Of a stretch of 64,000 nt of DNA, positions 10,266-19,608 are shown piece after piece (positions within the stretch are counted from its first letter, which is position 1; every line of letters begins with the position of its first letter). A program made the translations under genes and the position numbers. The stretch comes from Pseudolabrys sp. (lineage in GTDB: Bacteria; Pseudomonadota; Alphaproteobacteria; Rhizobiales; Xanthobacteraceae). The stretch is taken from positions 1 to 64,000 of the forward strand of contig JAUXXH010000025.1 of assembly GCA_030684935.1 (NCBI GenBank), in the 5' to 3' direction. The notes under the pieces are model-generated. The model saw only the letters and a list, made by a program, of their open reading frames with translations, did no database searches and was not told where the DNA came from.

Positions 10266-11273
10266 AGCCGTTTGTATTCGGCGCCAGACGCTGGTACTCC
10301 GCCAATATCCTCGCATCCTCCACGGTCGTCCCGCTCGCCACCTTGTCCCGTATGAGCAGCACGTTCTGCCGAAGTTTTTTCGGCGCCAGTTCCCCCCAGC
10401 AGGTTTACGCCGGCGATCAGCCGCTCCTCCCGTATCAATCGGGTGTGGCACTCCCGCCCATAAAATCCGAAGTCGGGGACAATCACCTGCCCCTCAAAAT
10501 GCGCCATGAGGAAAAGGCCGAGCACGAGCGCATCGAGGTCACCCAACTCCGCCCGATTTATCCGCGCCAGAATTATTGAGCGTGGGTTGAAAGAAATGCT
10601 GGGGGCTTTGCGCCGCAGAGCGCCTTTTGCAAAACGGGCGACATGAGAATGTCGGCTACTGCGGATCTCGCATCACCCGCTCCGTCGTCTCGCTCATCGG
10701 ACTGCGGCAGCGCCTCCAACCGTTTGGGCTTCTCCTTGAGGAGCCTCAGTAGCGCCCGCTTCCCGTTTCTCACCGTCAGCGTGTTCTCACCTTGGGGAAA
10801 CCGTGTATAAAATATCGGCTATCTCCCTCGCCTTTTTGTATTCGATATTCTTCAGCTGGTTGAAGGAGTGCCTTTCCGGAGGGGCAAAATGCCATCACCG
10901 GCCGGCCGGCTTGGGAATGGGAGCGGAGTGGCGCGGGGGACCTTTCTGTACAATGCGGAATCGGACGGGTGGCGATTTCCAGTCGGGCGGGACGGTTAGG
11001 GTCGGCACACACTCCGTTCGGTGCCATGCCCCATCCGCATTAGCGATTTCGAAGACAATCCCGGGACGCTGCATGTCGGCGCATTCCGGCCACCGGTCGA
11101 ACGACATCCTTTCGCCTATGGTAGCTCCCCGTCATGCGAACATGAAACCTGGCCCCACCTTGCAACGTGTTAACGTCTTCTCCGCCAATCAGGACGTCGT
11201 TTCCGCTGCCAAGGACGTAGCCATTGTGCTGATTGTGCCGGCCCAGTCGGGCCGATAGTCCATTTCCCTTCAT
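10159..11273 (-). pseudogene. Decayed protein-coding region with several frameshifts
   Basis: Protein-like sequence runs along the minus strand but changes frame at least four times, near 11110, 10905, 10790, 10600 and 10385. Segments include SGNDVLIGGEDV, MSFDRWPECADMQRPG, KRALLRLLKEKPKRLE, GQVIVPDFGFYGRE and VASGTTVEDARILAEYQRL. Joining them gives a plausible protein of more than 300 residues, or two adjacent proteins. I do not recognise the family. The density of shifts argues for true decay. Confidence 0.45.
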
Positions 11274-11669
11274 TGTCTCACAGAGCGTTCTAGCATCGGT
11301 GGGTTAGCTCAAATGCAGAAGCCCCGACCTTTCGATCAGGGCTTCGCATGCCACCGTGTCGCAAAGGGGCAAACCAAAACGACACGCCCGGCACACGATG
11401 CCTGTAGCAGAATTCAGCTCACCCATACATACACCAGCGGACGGTCACGCCCCATAATGCGGCATACGCTGGGGCGATGCCGTCAGTCGAAACCACGCGC
11501 CGACACCGATGGTGCGACTACTTTTAGTTTAGTCGCACTTCCGAACCGGTAGACAGCCTGTTCGCCGGCTCCGGGGGTGTTCTGGAGAATGCATAACGGT
11601 CGTCGCACGGACAAGCTTTTAGACCTCCAATAAACAAGACGTACTAGGCGATACTGAACGGCTGTTCAT
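11274..11669. other. Intergenic stretch before the EcfG-type promoter
   Basis: Nothing coding is supportable. A weak hairpin (GAAGCCC/GGGCTTC with a 14-base loop) lies near 11318-11345 and lacks a clear T-run. Confidence 0.4.
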
Positions 11670-11694
11670 GGAACGTTCGTTACATTGGAGCGTT
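11670..11694 (+). promoter_or_regulatory. EcfG-type general stress promoter
   Basis: GGAAC at 11670-11674 and CGTT at 11691-11694 are separated by exactly 16 bases. This matches the alphaproteobacterial sigma-EcfG consensus GGAAC-N16/17-CGTT. The expected transcription start is close to 11700, about 20 bases before the ATG of the downstream gene. Confidence 0.7.
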
Positions 11695-11720
11695 CAATCC
11701 CATCACCAATGGAGTTGCAC

Positions 11721-11993
11721 ATGCGAATGTTCTTGATAGGCGCGCTTGCCCTAACCGGCGTCGCGATGACCCAACCTGCTTCGGCTCAGGGCGTCTACTT
11801 CGGCGTACCCGGCGTGTCGGTAGGCGTCGGCGCTCCTCGTGAGCGACATTACGAATACGACCGCCCCCGGCATCGGGTGTACCGTGAGCGTCGTGAGCGT
11901 CGCTACAACCGGTCTTACGCGCGCAGTGAATGTCGCACTATCACTATCCGGCGCGATGATGGGTCAGTGAGACGCATTCGTCGCTGCGACTAA
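11721..11993 (+). CDS. Small secreted basic protein (90 aa)
   Basis: A signal peptide (about residues 1-24, ending QPASAQ) is followed by a Gly/Val-rich stretch and then a strongly Arg/Tyr-rich tail. One cysteine pair (Cys in ECRTI and RRCD) could form a disulfide. The start at 11721 follows GGAG. With the EcfG-type promoter upstream and a terminator at 12002 it forms a complete stress-type transcription unit. Similar short basic envelope proteins are frequent in Bradyrhizobium relatives and have no assigned function. Confidence 0.75.
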   Translation: MRMFLIGALALTGVAMTQPASAQGVYFGVPGVSVGVGAPRERHYEYDRPRHRVYRERRERRYNRSYARSECRTITIRRDDGSVRRIRRCD

Positions 11994-12001
11994 GTGCCGA
12001 G

Positions 12002-12029
12002 AGAGCCCGCCCGAGTGGCGGGCTCTTTT
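12002..12029 (+). terminator. Rho-independent terminator
   Basis: The hairpin AGAGCCCGCC/GGCGGGCTCT followed by TTTTGCTTT ends the small secreted-protein gene. Confidence 0.9.
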
Positions 12030-12709
12030 GCTTTGCACTTGGTCTCAAGTTTTCTCAGCTATTTATCCAACCTGGTACCGCTACTCCGCGACTAGGCTCA
12101 CTGACAATAGTCCCAGGGTGCGGACACGTAGGACACATGCGAACGACGCTGATGCCGTCATCGCTGAAAGCCACGCCCCCGCACAAGCGTAGGGATTGCT
12201 CTGGCGTTCCGGCGCAGCGTGAAGGCCCCCCGTAACCCACCATATACAATCTCTACATCATCGCCGAAGCCAAGCGGCGATCATCGAGATCACGCGCGCG
12301 GCGCGCGACACCACGATCTGCCGGCGGCCGGCGCGCGTGTATTCGAACTCGGGACGGCTGCAATTTAGGGACTGGCGTCGGCCGCCCCAAACCTCTGCTG
12401 CCCTCCGCGAAAAATTGGCAGCCGCGACCAGCGCAAAACGGTCATTATGGAATATTTGCGGGTGCCCATCGAAGGCCCCGTGCACTCATCTCGGCCGCGG
12501 TAAGCCGGTGTTATTGCGGTCATGGGCTGCGCCGAAACTTCCGCCAATCGGCGGGGGCTGACTTAACCAGCTACTGCGCTGATATGGCTGACAATCTCGA
12601 CAAGATTGGCCCGCGTAGTTTACGCAATTCGTCGGATTGTCGGCGATCGGCACCCCTTCCCTTTCATCGCCTCCCCTAGACCGTTGCTCCCTCCGGCCGG
12701 TCATTCGCG
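12030..12709. other. Gene-poor stretch
   Basis: Several short frames occur on both strands with no ribosome binding site or domain to support any. The right end is the leader of the TadG-like gene. Confidence 0.4.
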
Positions 12710-14413
12710 ATGCATGGTACCTTCTCCAAACTCCCTGGCCTGGCCCGCGCCTTCGCGGGTTTCGGACGCGCCCGTGACGGCGCGGTCGTGGTCATCTTTG
12801 CACTGGCGATCATTCCGGTGTTGGGACTGGTCGGCGCCGCGGTCGATTTCAGCCGCGCAAATTCCCTCAAGGCAACGATGCAGAACGCGCTCGATGCGAC
12901 CGCGCTGATGCTGTCGAAAACGGCGGCCTCGCAGACCAGCGCCCAACTTCAGGTGTCCGCCCGAAGCTACTTTTTGGCCCAGTTCACCAGGCCCGAAGCC
13001 AAGAATGCAGCTATCAGCGTAAGCTATTCCAAGACCGGTGGATCGACCGTCGTGGTCAACGGCAGCGCCGACATCGATACCGAATTCATGGGTATCCTCG
13101 GGCTGAAATCCATCAACATCACCGGTACCGCGACCAGCAAATGGGGTTCGACCCGGCTGCGGGTGGCGCTGGTGCTCGACATCACCGGGTCCATGGATGC
13201 CGACGGCAAGATGGCGGCGCTCAAGACGTCCACCAAGAACCTGCTCAGCCAGTTGAAGGACTCCGCCAGCGTCAACGGCGACGTCTATGTCTCAATGGTG
13301 CCCTTCGCCCGCAGCGTCAATGTCGGCGCGAGTAACTACAACGCGAACTGGATCGACTGGAGCGAATGGGAGGCCGAACCGGCCATCATGGCAACGTGGT
13401 TGGCCACCACCGCCAACAAAACCACCTGGGAGCAGACCGGTCCGGGAAGTTCATGCCCCTTCACGGCCGCGCAGCACGGGTTTACTTGTGTCGCGACCCC
13501 AATTGACGGCGCGGCAAGCACCACGACGATCCCGAGCAGCGGCACCTATTCAGGTGGCATCAGCCCCAGCGCCGATGGCGGCAATAAGGATTCGACCAAA
13601 GCCGGCTTCTACTACCCCGGCTATTACAACAGCGTGGCGGCGACCCGCACCATTTCAACCGGATCGAGCGCTAGTTGTGGCAGCTCTGTGAACTGCACTT
13701 GCAGCGGCGGTGGCAGCAATAAGGTATGCACCCAGAAATACTTTACCCATACTTGGGTCAAAAACGCCCGAAGCACCTGGACCGGCTGCGTCGCCGATCG
13801 CGGCGCACTGGCCGCGCCGGGCACCAATGCCGGCAACGACCAGACTGCGACCGTGCCTTCCACCACCGACATCACCACCCGCTACCCGGCGCGGCAGGAC
13901 AGCTATTGTTCGTCGGCGGCGATCGGCTTGAACTACAACTGGTCGACGATGAATTCGGCGGTCGATGCGCTCGACGCCAATGGCGGTACCAATCAGCCGA
14001 TCGGCCTGGTGATGGGATGGCATTCCTTGGTCGGGATCGGCCCATTCACCGCGCCGCCCAAGGATTCCAATTACACTTACACCGACGTCATCATCTTGAT
14101 GTCGGACGGCCTGAATACCTGGGACCGCTGGTACGGCAACGGTTCGGCCACCAACACCTCGGTCGACAACCGGATGCTCGATTCCACAGGCAAAGGCACC
14201 TGCGCCAACATCAAGAATTCCAAGGTCACGCTCTACACCATTCACGTCAATACCGGCGGCGACCCTCTCTCGACGCTGCTGCGGAACTGCGCCGGTAGTC
14301 CGGACAAGTTCAGCGACCCGGAAAAATTCTTCTCGGTGACCACCGCCAGTGGCCTCGGCACCGTGTTTACCGCCATTGGCACCAATTTGACCAAGCTGCG
14401 CATCGCGCAGTAG
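12710..14413 (+). CDS. TadG-like pilus-assembly protein with von Willebrand A domain
   Basis: The 567-residue protein starts with a short cytoplasmic segment and a TadE/TadG-like membrane helix (about 24-46, FALAIIPVLGLVGAAVDFSR). A periplasmic region follows and then a VWA domain from about residue 155, with the MIDAS motif DITGSMD. A long Ser/Thr/Gly-rich insertion with Cys pairs interrupts the domain before LMSDGLNT. TadG proteins help build Flp pili or related envelope structures. No other tad genes are near, so this is an orphan copy, as is common in Hyphomicrobiales. The start has no strong ribosome binding site. Confidence 0.8.
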   Translation: MHGTFSKLPGLARAFAGFGRARDGAVVVIFALAIIPVLGLVGAAVDFSRANSLKATMQNALDATALMLSKTAASQTSAQLQVSARSYFLAQFTRPEAKNAAISVSYSKTGGSTVVVNGSADIDTEFMGILGLKSINITGTATSKWGSTRLRVALVLDITGSMDADGKMAALKTSTKNLLSQLKDSASVNGDVYVSMVPFARSVNVGASNYNANWIDWSEWEAEPAIMATWLATTANKTTWEQTGPGSSCPFTAAQHGFTCVATPIDGAASTTTIPSSGTYSGGISPSADGGNKDSTKAGFYYPGYYNSVAATRTISTGSSASCGSSVNCTCSGGGSNKVCTQKYFTHTWVKNARSTWTGCVADRGALAAPGTNAGNDQTATVPSTTDITTRYPARQDSYCSSAAIGLNYNWSTMNSAVDALDANGGTNQPIGLVMGWHSLVGIGPFTAPPKDSNYTYTDVIILMSDGLNTWDRWYGNGSATNTSVDNRMLDSTGKGTCANIKNSKVTLYTIHVNTGGDPLSTLLRNCAGSPDKFSDPEKFFSVTTASGLGTVFTAIGTNLTKLRIAQ

Positions 14414-14440
14414 CCGGCGCGCAGGCGGCAGGCAAAATAA

Positions 14441-14465
14441 AAGCCCGGCTCGATCAGCCGGGCTT
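14441..14465 (-). terminator. Terminator between TadG-like gene and phasin fragment
   Basis: The hairpin AAGCCCGGCT/AGCCGGGCTT has a five-base loop. On the minus strand it is followed by TTATTTT, so it best fits the end of the minus-strand phasin gene, but it may also stop transcription from the TadG-like gene. Confidence 0.75.
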
Positions 14466-14501
14466 CGCCGTCTCGTCGTGGACAGCGCTGAGCGCGACGG
14501 C

Positions 14502-14633
14502 CTATTTGGCCTTCGCGACCATGGCTTCGAACGGCTTGTAGGATTCCTTGGCAAGATCGGCGTGCATTTCGCTGGTCTTGGTGACCTCGGCCACGAAGCC
14601 TTCATAGGCGATCTTGGCGTGTTCGGTCTGCGG
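14502..14633 (-). pseudogene. Phasin C-terminal fragment
   Basis: The last 43 codons of a phasin-like protein are readable, containing KIAYEGFVAEVTKTSEMHAD and ending FEAMVAKAK. Phasins coat polyhydroxyalkanoate granules. Upstream of 14633 the sequence stops being phasin-like, so the N-terminal two thirds is missing. A matching terminator is retained at 14441. Confidence 0.6.
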
Positions 14634-14644
14634 ACAACTGGGAA

Positions 14645-14950
14645 TTATACAATTCGATTACGACGCCCTCCTTCATAGCTAACCTTCAAATATTCAAAAC
14701 CAATGAGTCCCGCTTCTCGCCATGAAACGCGGCATCGCCGACCTCGTCTATTGCGAGATAATGTGTAAACCATGAAACGGTCAGGAATTGACGTCTCCGT
14801 TGCGACGGTCAGGCATCCACTCGTTTGAGTCAATTCCGATAAGACACAGCGAATTGGCGGCGCGCTGCGTTTGGTCACAATCCAAATTGCTGACGGACTT
14901 TTTTTCGGATAAGCCGTCGCTTGGTGATAGTGCGTTGCGCCGAAATCCAT
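14645..14950 (-). CDS. PilZ-like protein (101 aa), divergent
   Basis: The second half resembles a PilZ barrel: IRCVLSELTQTSGCL, then IPDRF, then RRCRVSWREAGLIGFEYL, in the order seen in small rhizobial PilZ proteins and in the clearer case at 21949. The RxxxR di-GMP binding box at the N-terminus is not obvious, so nucleotide binding is doubtful. The start at 14950 is chosen for AAGGGC five bases upstream. It lies immediately downstream of the glycosyltransferase gene on the same strand. Confidence 0.45.
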   Translation of the reverse strand: MDFGATHYHQATAYPKKSPSAIWIVTKRSAPPIRCVLSELTQTSGCLTVATETSIPDRFMVYTLSRNRRGRRCRVSWREAGLIGFEYLKVSYEGGRRNRIV

Positions 14951-15027
14951 TATGCCCTTGCGCGTGAGAATGCGCCCCAGATTTCTGATAAGCATTGCAC
15001 CGAAAACTTCGATGCTGCAAAGCGGTC

Positions 15028-16194
15028 TCAAGCTTGCGCTTTGTAAGCACTAGCCAATAGCGTGCGATTGGGCGCAAACACACAATCAAGCGCCTGCTCG
15101 TAACCGGCGAGCACGCCTTCCAACATGGCGTCGAGCGAAAATGATGCGACGACCTGGGCGCGCAGCTGTTGGGTAATCGCATCTAACGCTTCGGGATCGA
15201 CGATGGCCTTGACGACTGCCGCCGCCAGGGCCTTCGGGTCTCCGGCCGGCAACAACTCTTCGGACTGCGGTCCGTAGATTTCTGGAATGCCGCCGACCTG
15301 CGTCGTGATCAGCGGCTTGCCGGCGGCGGCGGCCTCCAGCACGACATAAGGCAGCGACTCGGCGCGCGACGGGATCACCATGATGCGGCCGTGCGCCATG
15401 GCGTCACGCGCCGCCCTCGGCGGCAGGAAGCGAATGGCGTGGTCGAGGCTCAGCCGCGTCACCTGGGCGCGCAGCGCCGCTTCTTCCGGACCGGCGCCGA
15501 CCAATGTCGCGGTCACCGGTGTGCCGTCGCGATGCAGACTGGCGACGGCATCGATCAGAACGTCGATGCCCTTGACGCGCCGCAGTTCGCCGAGAAACAC
15601 CAGATCGGTGGCGTCCGGCGCCACCGCGACCGGATCGAACTCGCTGGCGGCCACGCCGTTGTGAACCACGCGCACGACGCCGTCCGGCGTGCCGATGCGC
15701 TCCTTGAAGATGCGGGAACTGTAGGCGCTCTCGAACAGGTAGAGGTCGCCGTGCGGCATCAGCACGCGCTCGGCGCCGAGATAGGCCTTGCCCGACACCG
15801 ACGCCGGATCGAGCAGCAGGCTGCCGCCGTGCGGCGTGTAGGCCCGGATCGCCGGCTTGCGGGCGAAGGCGAGGCGGGCGAAGGCGCCGCCTTTGGCGCC
15901 ATGGCCGTGAATGACATCGGGGCGCGTCTTGCGCACGCGGTTGACGACATGCAGCGCAGCCGTCAGGTCGCGCGGCCCGAGCGAGCGCGGAATGGGCGTC
16001 AGGCTGAGGCCGAGCGCAAGCTTCGGCACGAGAGCGGCGAAGGTATCGCGCGACCTTGCGTCACCGGTCAGGCTGTCGGCGATGATGCCGACGCGATGGC
16101 CGCGGGCGATCTGGCCCTCGACCAGATCGGTGACGTGCCGGAACAGCCCGCCGACCGGAGCGCGGAGGACGTGGAGGATACTCAAGCTACGCAT
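15028..16194 (-). CDS. Family 4 glycosyltransferase
   Basis: The 388-residue GT-B enzyme has an N-terminal acceptor domain with a Gly-rich first loop (APVGGLFRH) and a HGHGAKGG motif. The C-terminal donor domain has the EX7E motif (ESLPYVVLE) and the G-G-I-P-E box. It transfers a sugar from a nucleotide donor to a polysaccharide or lipid precursor at the inner membrane; donor and acceptor are unknown. The ATG at 16194 begins the first beta strand directly; the longer frame to 16383 is not protein-like. It stands alone, without other polysaccharide genes. Confidence 0.88.
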   Translation of the reverse strand: MRSLSILHVLRAPVGGLFRHVTDLVEGQIARGHRVGIIADSLTGDARSRDTFAALVPKLALGLSLTPIPRSLGPRDLTAALHVVNRVRKTRPDVIHGHGAKGGAFARLAFARKPAIRAYTPHGGSLLLDPASVSGKAYLGAERVLMPHGDLYLFESAYSSRIFKERIGTPDGVVRVVHNGVAASEFDPVAVAPDATDLVFLGELRRVKGIDVLIDAVASLHRDGTPVTATLVGAGPEEAALRAQVTRLSLDHAIRFLPPRAARDAMAHGRIMVIPSRAESLPYVVLEAAAAGKPLITTQVGGIPEIYGPQSEELLPAGDPKALAAAVVKAIVDPEALDAITQQLRAQVVASFSLDAMLEGVLAGYEQALDCVFAPNRTLLASAYKAQA

Positions 16195-16240
16195 GACTGG
16201 GCCGGTCCTTATTGAACTATGTTGATTCGAGCATGGGCGC

Positions 16241-16438
16241 TCACAGACGTTCGGCCACAGTTTCCAATTTGGCGAGCCAGGCGCGCGCTGAAGTGCGGAC
16301 CCATTGCTCGGCGTCGCTTTGTGTTTCGAAACCGCTGATGAATTGCAGGTGATTGCCATCCGAAATGCGGACGCGCCAGCCATTGCCGATCGGCAGAAAG
16401 ACTATTTCAAGTGTCAACGCGGCCGGATTGGTATTCAT
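16241..16438 (-). CDS. Small conserved hypothetical protein (65 aa)
   Basis: The compact protein alternates strands and one amphipathic helix (DAEQWVRTSARAWLAKLE), typical of short rhizobial hypothetical proteins. The start at 16438 is favoured over 16486 because residues before it are not protein-like. It lies just upstream of the glycosyltransferase on the same strand. No function is known. Confidence 0.55.
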   Translation of the reverse strand: MNTNPAALTLEIVFLPIGNGWRVRISDGNHLQFISGFETQSDAEQWVRTSARAWLAKLETVAERL

Positions 16439-16602
16439 CGCCGTACACCTACACAAATTTCCGAAAAAAGTTCTACAGCGACGCAATGGTAAACGTCATT
16501 CATCATGAATCTGCACACAAATCCCATTCGGCTAACCTAAGTCTCTCGTCGCCCCGGGAAGGCGCCCTAGAACAGTGGATCAGAGAGTGTTGCCAGAACA
16601 AG

Positions 16603-17921
16603 CTAGACGCGGCCAAAAGCGAAGATGCCTTCAGGGAAGCGTTGCAATTCGAATTCACTCTGTCGGCCAAGCACTCACCTACGTGCTCGACTCCACGCGT
16701 GGCCGCGTCGATCCCAACCGCATATCGGGTTACCACGATCTTCCTCGCAAGCAGGTCGACCTTGGCGCAGCACTAGAACACTTGGTGCGCGCGGAAGCGC
16801 CCGCCGATTATCTATCCGGGCGCCATCCCGCCTCGGCTGAATTTCAAGCGCTGGCGACCGAACTGGCCCGTCTCAGCCGCGATGTGACGCCCCGTACGAC
16901 GTTACCGCCGGGGCTGATGATTAAGCTCGGACAGACCCATCCCGCGCTGGCGAATGTAATTGCAGCGATCGAAGAGGCTGCCTCGCCGACGCTGAAACGC
17001 AAATATGCCAGGCCATTGCCGGAGCCGGCGCGGCCTATTCCGGCGACCTGGTGTTGCTGATGCGCGCGTTCCAGAAACGGGCTTCGACCGGATGGCATCG
17101 TCGGCCCGAATACGATCGGGGCGCTGAAGCGTGATACGGCGGCTGCGAAAGTCCGCAAGCTGCAGCTGGCCATGGAGCGGGTGCGCTGGCTGCCGCACGA
17201 TCTCGGGGACCGCTATGTGTTCCTAAATCAGCCGGCCTACAGTGTGTCGATTGTCGATGGCGGCAAGGAAGAACTGTCGATGCCGGTCATCATCGGGAAG
17301 ACCTCGAACCAGACCAACTTTTTCGCCGACAAGATTCAGGCGATTGAATACAATCCGTCGTGGACGGTGCCGCGGTCGATCATCGTCAATGAAATGGTGC
17401 CGAAGGCCTATCGCGATCCGACCTATCTCGATCGGATAGGGTACCAAGTCACCAATCACCGCGGCCAGCCGGTATCGTCAGCTTCGGTCGCTTGGGACCG
17501 TGTGGCGCTCAACAAAGCTTCGGTCGAAGTCCGCCAGCCCCCAGGCCCGCGCAATGCGTTAGGTCGACTGAAGATCGAATTTCCGAACCGGCATGCCATC
17601 TACATGCACGACACGCCGCAAAAGTCTCTTTTCAAGCAGGACAAACGCGCTTTTAGCCATGGCTGTGTCCGGCTTGAGCAGCCCGCTCTTATGGCGGCGG
17701 CTTTGCTCGGCAAGCCGGTCGGGCACGTCAGCGCGCGCATTGCCGCGGGCAAGAATGCCGTCGAGCCGGTCAGCCGGCAAATCCCGGTTTACCTCGCCTA
17801 TTTTACGGCTTGGCCGGACAAGGATGGCAAAATCGTCTATTTCGGCGATGTCTACGAGCGCGATACCTACCTCACGCGCGCCATCGAGAAGACCAACGCC
17901 GTCCGCACCGCCCCGCGCTAA
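16603..17921 (+). pseudogene. Partial duplicate of the L,D-transpeptidase gene, frameshifted
   Basis: From 16603 the DNA closely follows the intact gene from 6819 onward to its stop, at high nucleotide identity. The copy lacks the signal peptide and first 190 residues and contains indels near 16670, 17010 and 17075 that break the frame. The last part (17172-17921) remains open for 249 residues and keeps the whole YkuD domain with SHGCVR, but has no export signal. Substitutions are spread through the copy, so the duplication is not very recent. The left junction is abrupt, within the coding sequence. Confidence 0.9.
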
Positions 17922-18108
17922 CCGCTTAGACGTCGACGCGTGCATCCGCTCTGGAAAACGCGCGCGGCGCTCTAAAGGACGACATCTCACACTAGCCTGT
18001 TAAGGCTGTATGACGCCTATGACCTCAGTTCGATTGAGCGGGAAATTCGCGCGCCGCTCTTCACCAGCAATGCCAGACCACGTTTTAGCAAGGTCTCGTT
18101 TCCGGGAG

Positions 18109-18789
18109 TCACATGACCTGCTTAATTTCCTTGTACGGCCCGGTGGTCGTCAGTTTGATGGTCACCGGCCCCGATCCGCGGTTGCGGAAGAACCAGCCGT
18201 GCGCACCGTCAAAGCCTGCGGTGAGGACGCCTTTGTCGCCGGTGACGCCGCGGGCCGCCTTGTAGCTCTGTTCCTTGCCACCGGCCTTCGGGGTGCCGTG
18301 CAGATCGTAGTTCACTGGACCGCCCTCCACGGTCCAGTTGTACTGGACTTGCCCGCCCTTCGGCAGCTCAATCTTGTATTCGGTGCCTTCGGTCGGCTTG
18401 AGCACGATCGTTGTTTCATCGGTTCGGCTCGCGGCCGCCTGCGCCATAATAACGGGCCGGTCACTGGCGGCGGCCGGGCTGACCACCAACGCCAGCATCG
18501 TGCCGAGCAGGCCGGAGCGCGACCCGGCAGCCGGCGCCTGGTTCTGCTGCTGGAGTTGCTGGTCCTTGATCCGGTCAGCCTCGGCCTCGGCGGCGAGTTG
18601 CGTCTTGATCTCGCCCATCTCGGTCAGCTTGAGGACGCGTCCGATGCCGGTCGGGTCGATGGCATATTCGGACGGCAGCACGATCGTGACCAGAATGACG
18701 ATGGCCGTGACCAGCGCGATCGCCGTCGACTTGAGCAACTGCGCAGTCGAAGGAAGTTCGGCGCGGGTGGGAATGTCGGAATTGTACAT
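18109..18789 (-). CDS. Transmembrane anchor protein of a nickel/cobalt module
   Basis: The 226-residue protein has one N-terminal membrane helix (about 19-40), a charged Gln-rich coiled segment, a low-complexity stretch and a C-terminal beta-rich domain (about 125-226) that probably faces the periplasm. Proteins of this type sit next to HupE/UreJ permeases and RcnA pumps in rhizobia and are annotated only as transmembrane anchors. It is 11 bases downstream of the HupE-like gene and should be cotranscribed. A role in binding or presenting the metal is inference. Confidence 0.7.
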   Translation of the reverse strand: MYNSDIPTRAELPSTAQLLKSTAIALVTAIVILVTIVLPSEYAIDPTGIGRVLKLTEMGEIKTQLAAEAEADRIKDQQLQQQNQAPAAGSRSGLLGTMLALVVSPAAASDRPVIMAQAAASRTDETTIVLKPTEGTEYKIELPKGGQVQYNWTVEGGPVNYDLHGTPKAGGKEQSYKAARGVTGDKGVLTAGFDGAHGWFFRNRGSGPVTIKLTTTGPYKEIKQVM

Positions 18790-18800
18790 GGGTTATGTCC

Positions 18801-19535
18801 TCAGGCGGGAGTGACGAAATAGCCGGTGAGATGCATGCCGGTCAGAACGAAGCCAGCGCACATCATGGCGACGTTGGCGGTGTAGGCGTGGCGCCAAAAG
18901 CTGTCGGTGCGGCGCCAGAAGCTGATGGCGATCAGGATCGCGCCGAGTGCGAGCAACTGGCCGATTTCAACGCCGACATTGAAGGCAATCAGGTTGGTCA
19001 GAAGACCGTCGGGCGCGATCTGATATTCCTGGACCTTGGTCGCGAGACCGAAGCCGTGAAACAGACCGAAGATCAGCGTTGCAGCTTTTGTGTTCGGCTG
19101 GAAGCCGAACCAGCGCTGGTAAGCGCCCATGTTGTCGAGCGCCTTGTAGACGACCGACAGGCCGATGATGGCGTCGATGAGGTAGGAGCTCATCGTGATG
19201 TTGTAGTAGACGCCGAGGATCATCGTGGTCGAATGCCCGATCGCAAAGAGCGTCACGTAGATCGCGATGTGCTCCATCCGGTAAAGAAAGAAGATAACGC
19301 CGGCCAGGAACAGCAGATGGTCGTAACCGGTGATCATGTGCTTCGCCCCGAGATACATGAACGGGATGAAATGGACGCCGGTGATTTCCTGGATGTAGCC
19401 CTTGTCGCCTTCAGCGACGGCATGGCCGAAGGCTGCCCCCGGCATCAAGGACCAGGCGATCAGGAGGGCGAGCAATACAAAAGCACGATGTGCGGTCGAC
19501 AACGGCGACATATTCTTGAGCAAGGACTGGTGCAT
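18801..19535 (-). CDS. HupE/UreJ-family metal permease
   Basis: The 244-residue protein has a signal-like first helix and about six further membrane segments. Conserved motifs are HAVAEGD after the first helix, MITGYDHLLFLAGVIFF, AIGHSTT and LFGLFHGFGLA. His and Asp residues within such motifs form the metal path in HupE/UreJ proteins, which carry nickel or cobalt. The start at 19535 places the gene downstream of the divergent operator and promoter; an earlier in-frame ATG at 19610 would overlap the operator and the regulator's start. Regulation by the adjacent repressor is likely. Confidence 0.8.
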   Translation of the reverse strand: MHQSLLKNMSPLSTAHRAFVLLALLIAWSLMPGAAFGHAVAEGDKGYIQEITGVHFIPFMYLGAKHMITGYDHLLFLAGVIFFLYRMEHIAIYVTLFAIGHSTTMILGVYYNITMSSYLIDAIIGLSVVYKALDNMGAYQRWFGFQPNTKAATLIFGLFHGFGLATKVQEYQIAPDGLLTNLIAFNVGVEIGQLLALGAILIAISFWRRTDSFWRHAYTANVAMMCAGFVLTGMHLTGYFVTPA

Positions 19536-19572
19536 GAGTGTCGGCGAATCCTTGGCAGCAGATTTCGGCCCC

Positions 19573-19602
19573 TTGACTATATCCCCTCCAGGGGGATAGC
19601 AA
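19573..19602. promoter_or_regulatory. Divergent promoter with CsoR-family operator
   Basis: TATCCCC-TCCAG-GGGGATA (19580-19598) is a G/C-tract inverted repeat flanked by A/T, the usual operator form of CsoR/RcnR/InrS repressors. It lies between the divergent permease and regulator genes. TATAGT on the minus strand (19576-19581) and TTGACT on the plus strand (19573-19578) are plausible promoter elements overlapping it. Confidence 0.7.
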
Positions 19603-19608
19603 GGGTGC

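Noticed and set aside
11313..11552. 79-codon plus-strand frame
   Set aside because: No ribosome binding site, domain or protein-like composition.
13655..14605. 316-codon minus-strand open frame
   Set aside because: Antisense to the TadG-like gene and extends over its terminator and the phasin fragment in a different frame.
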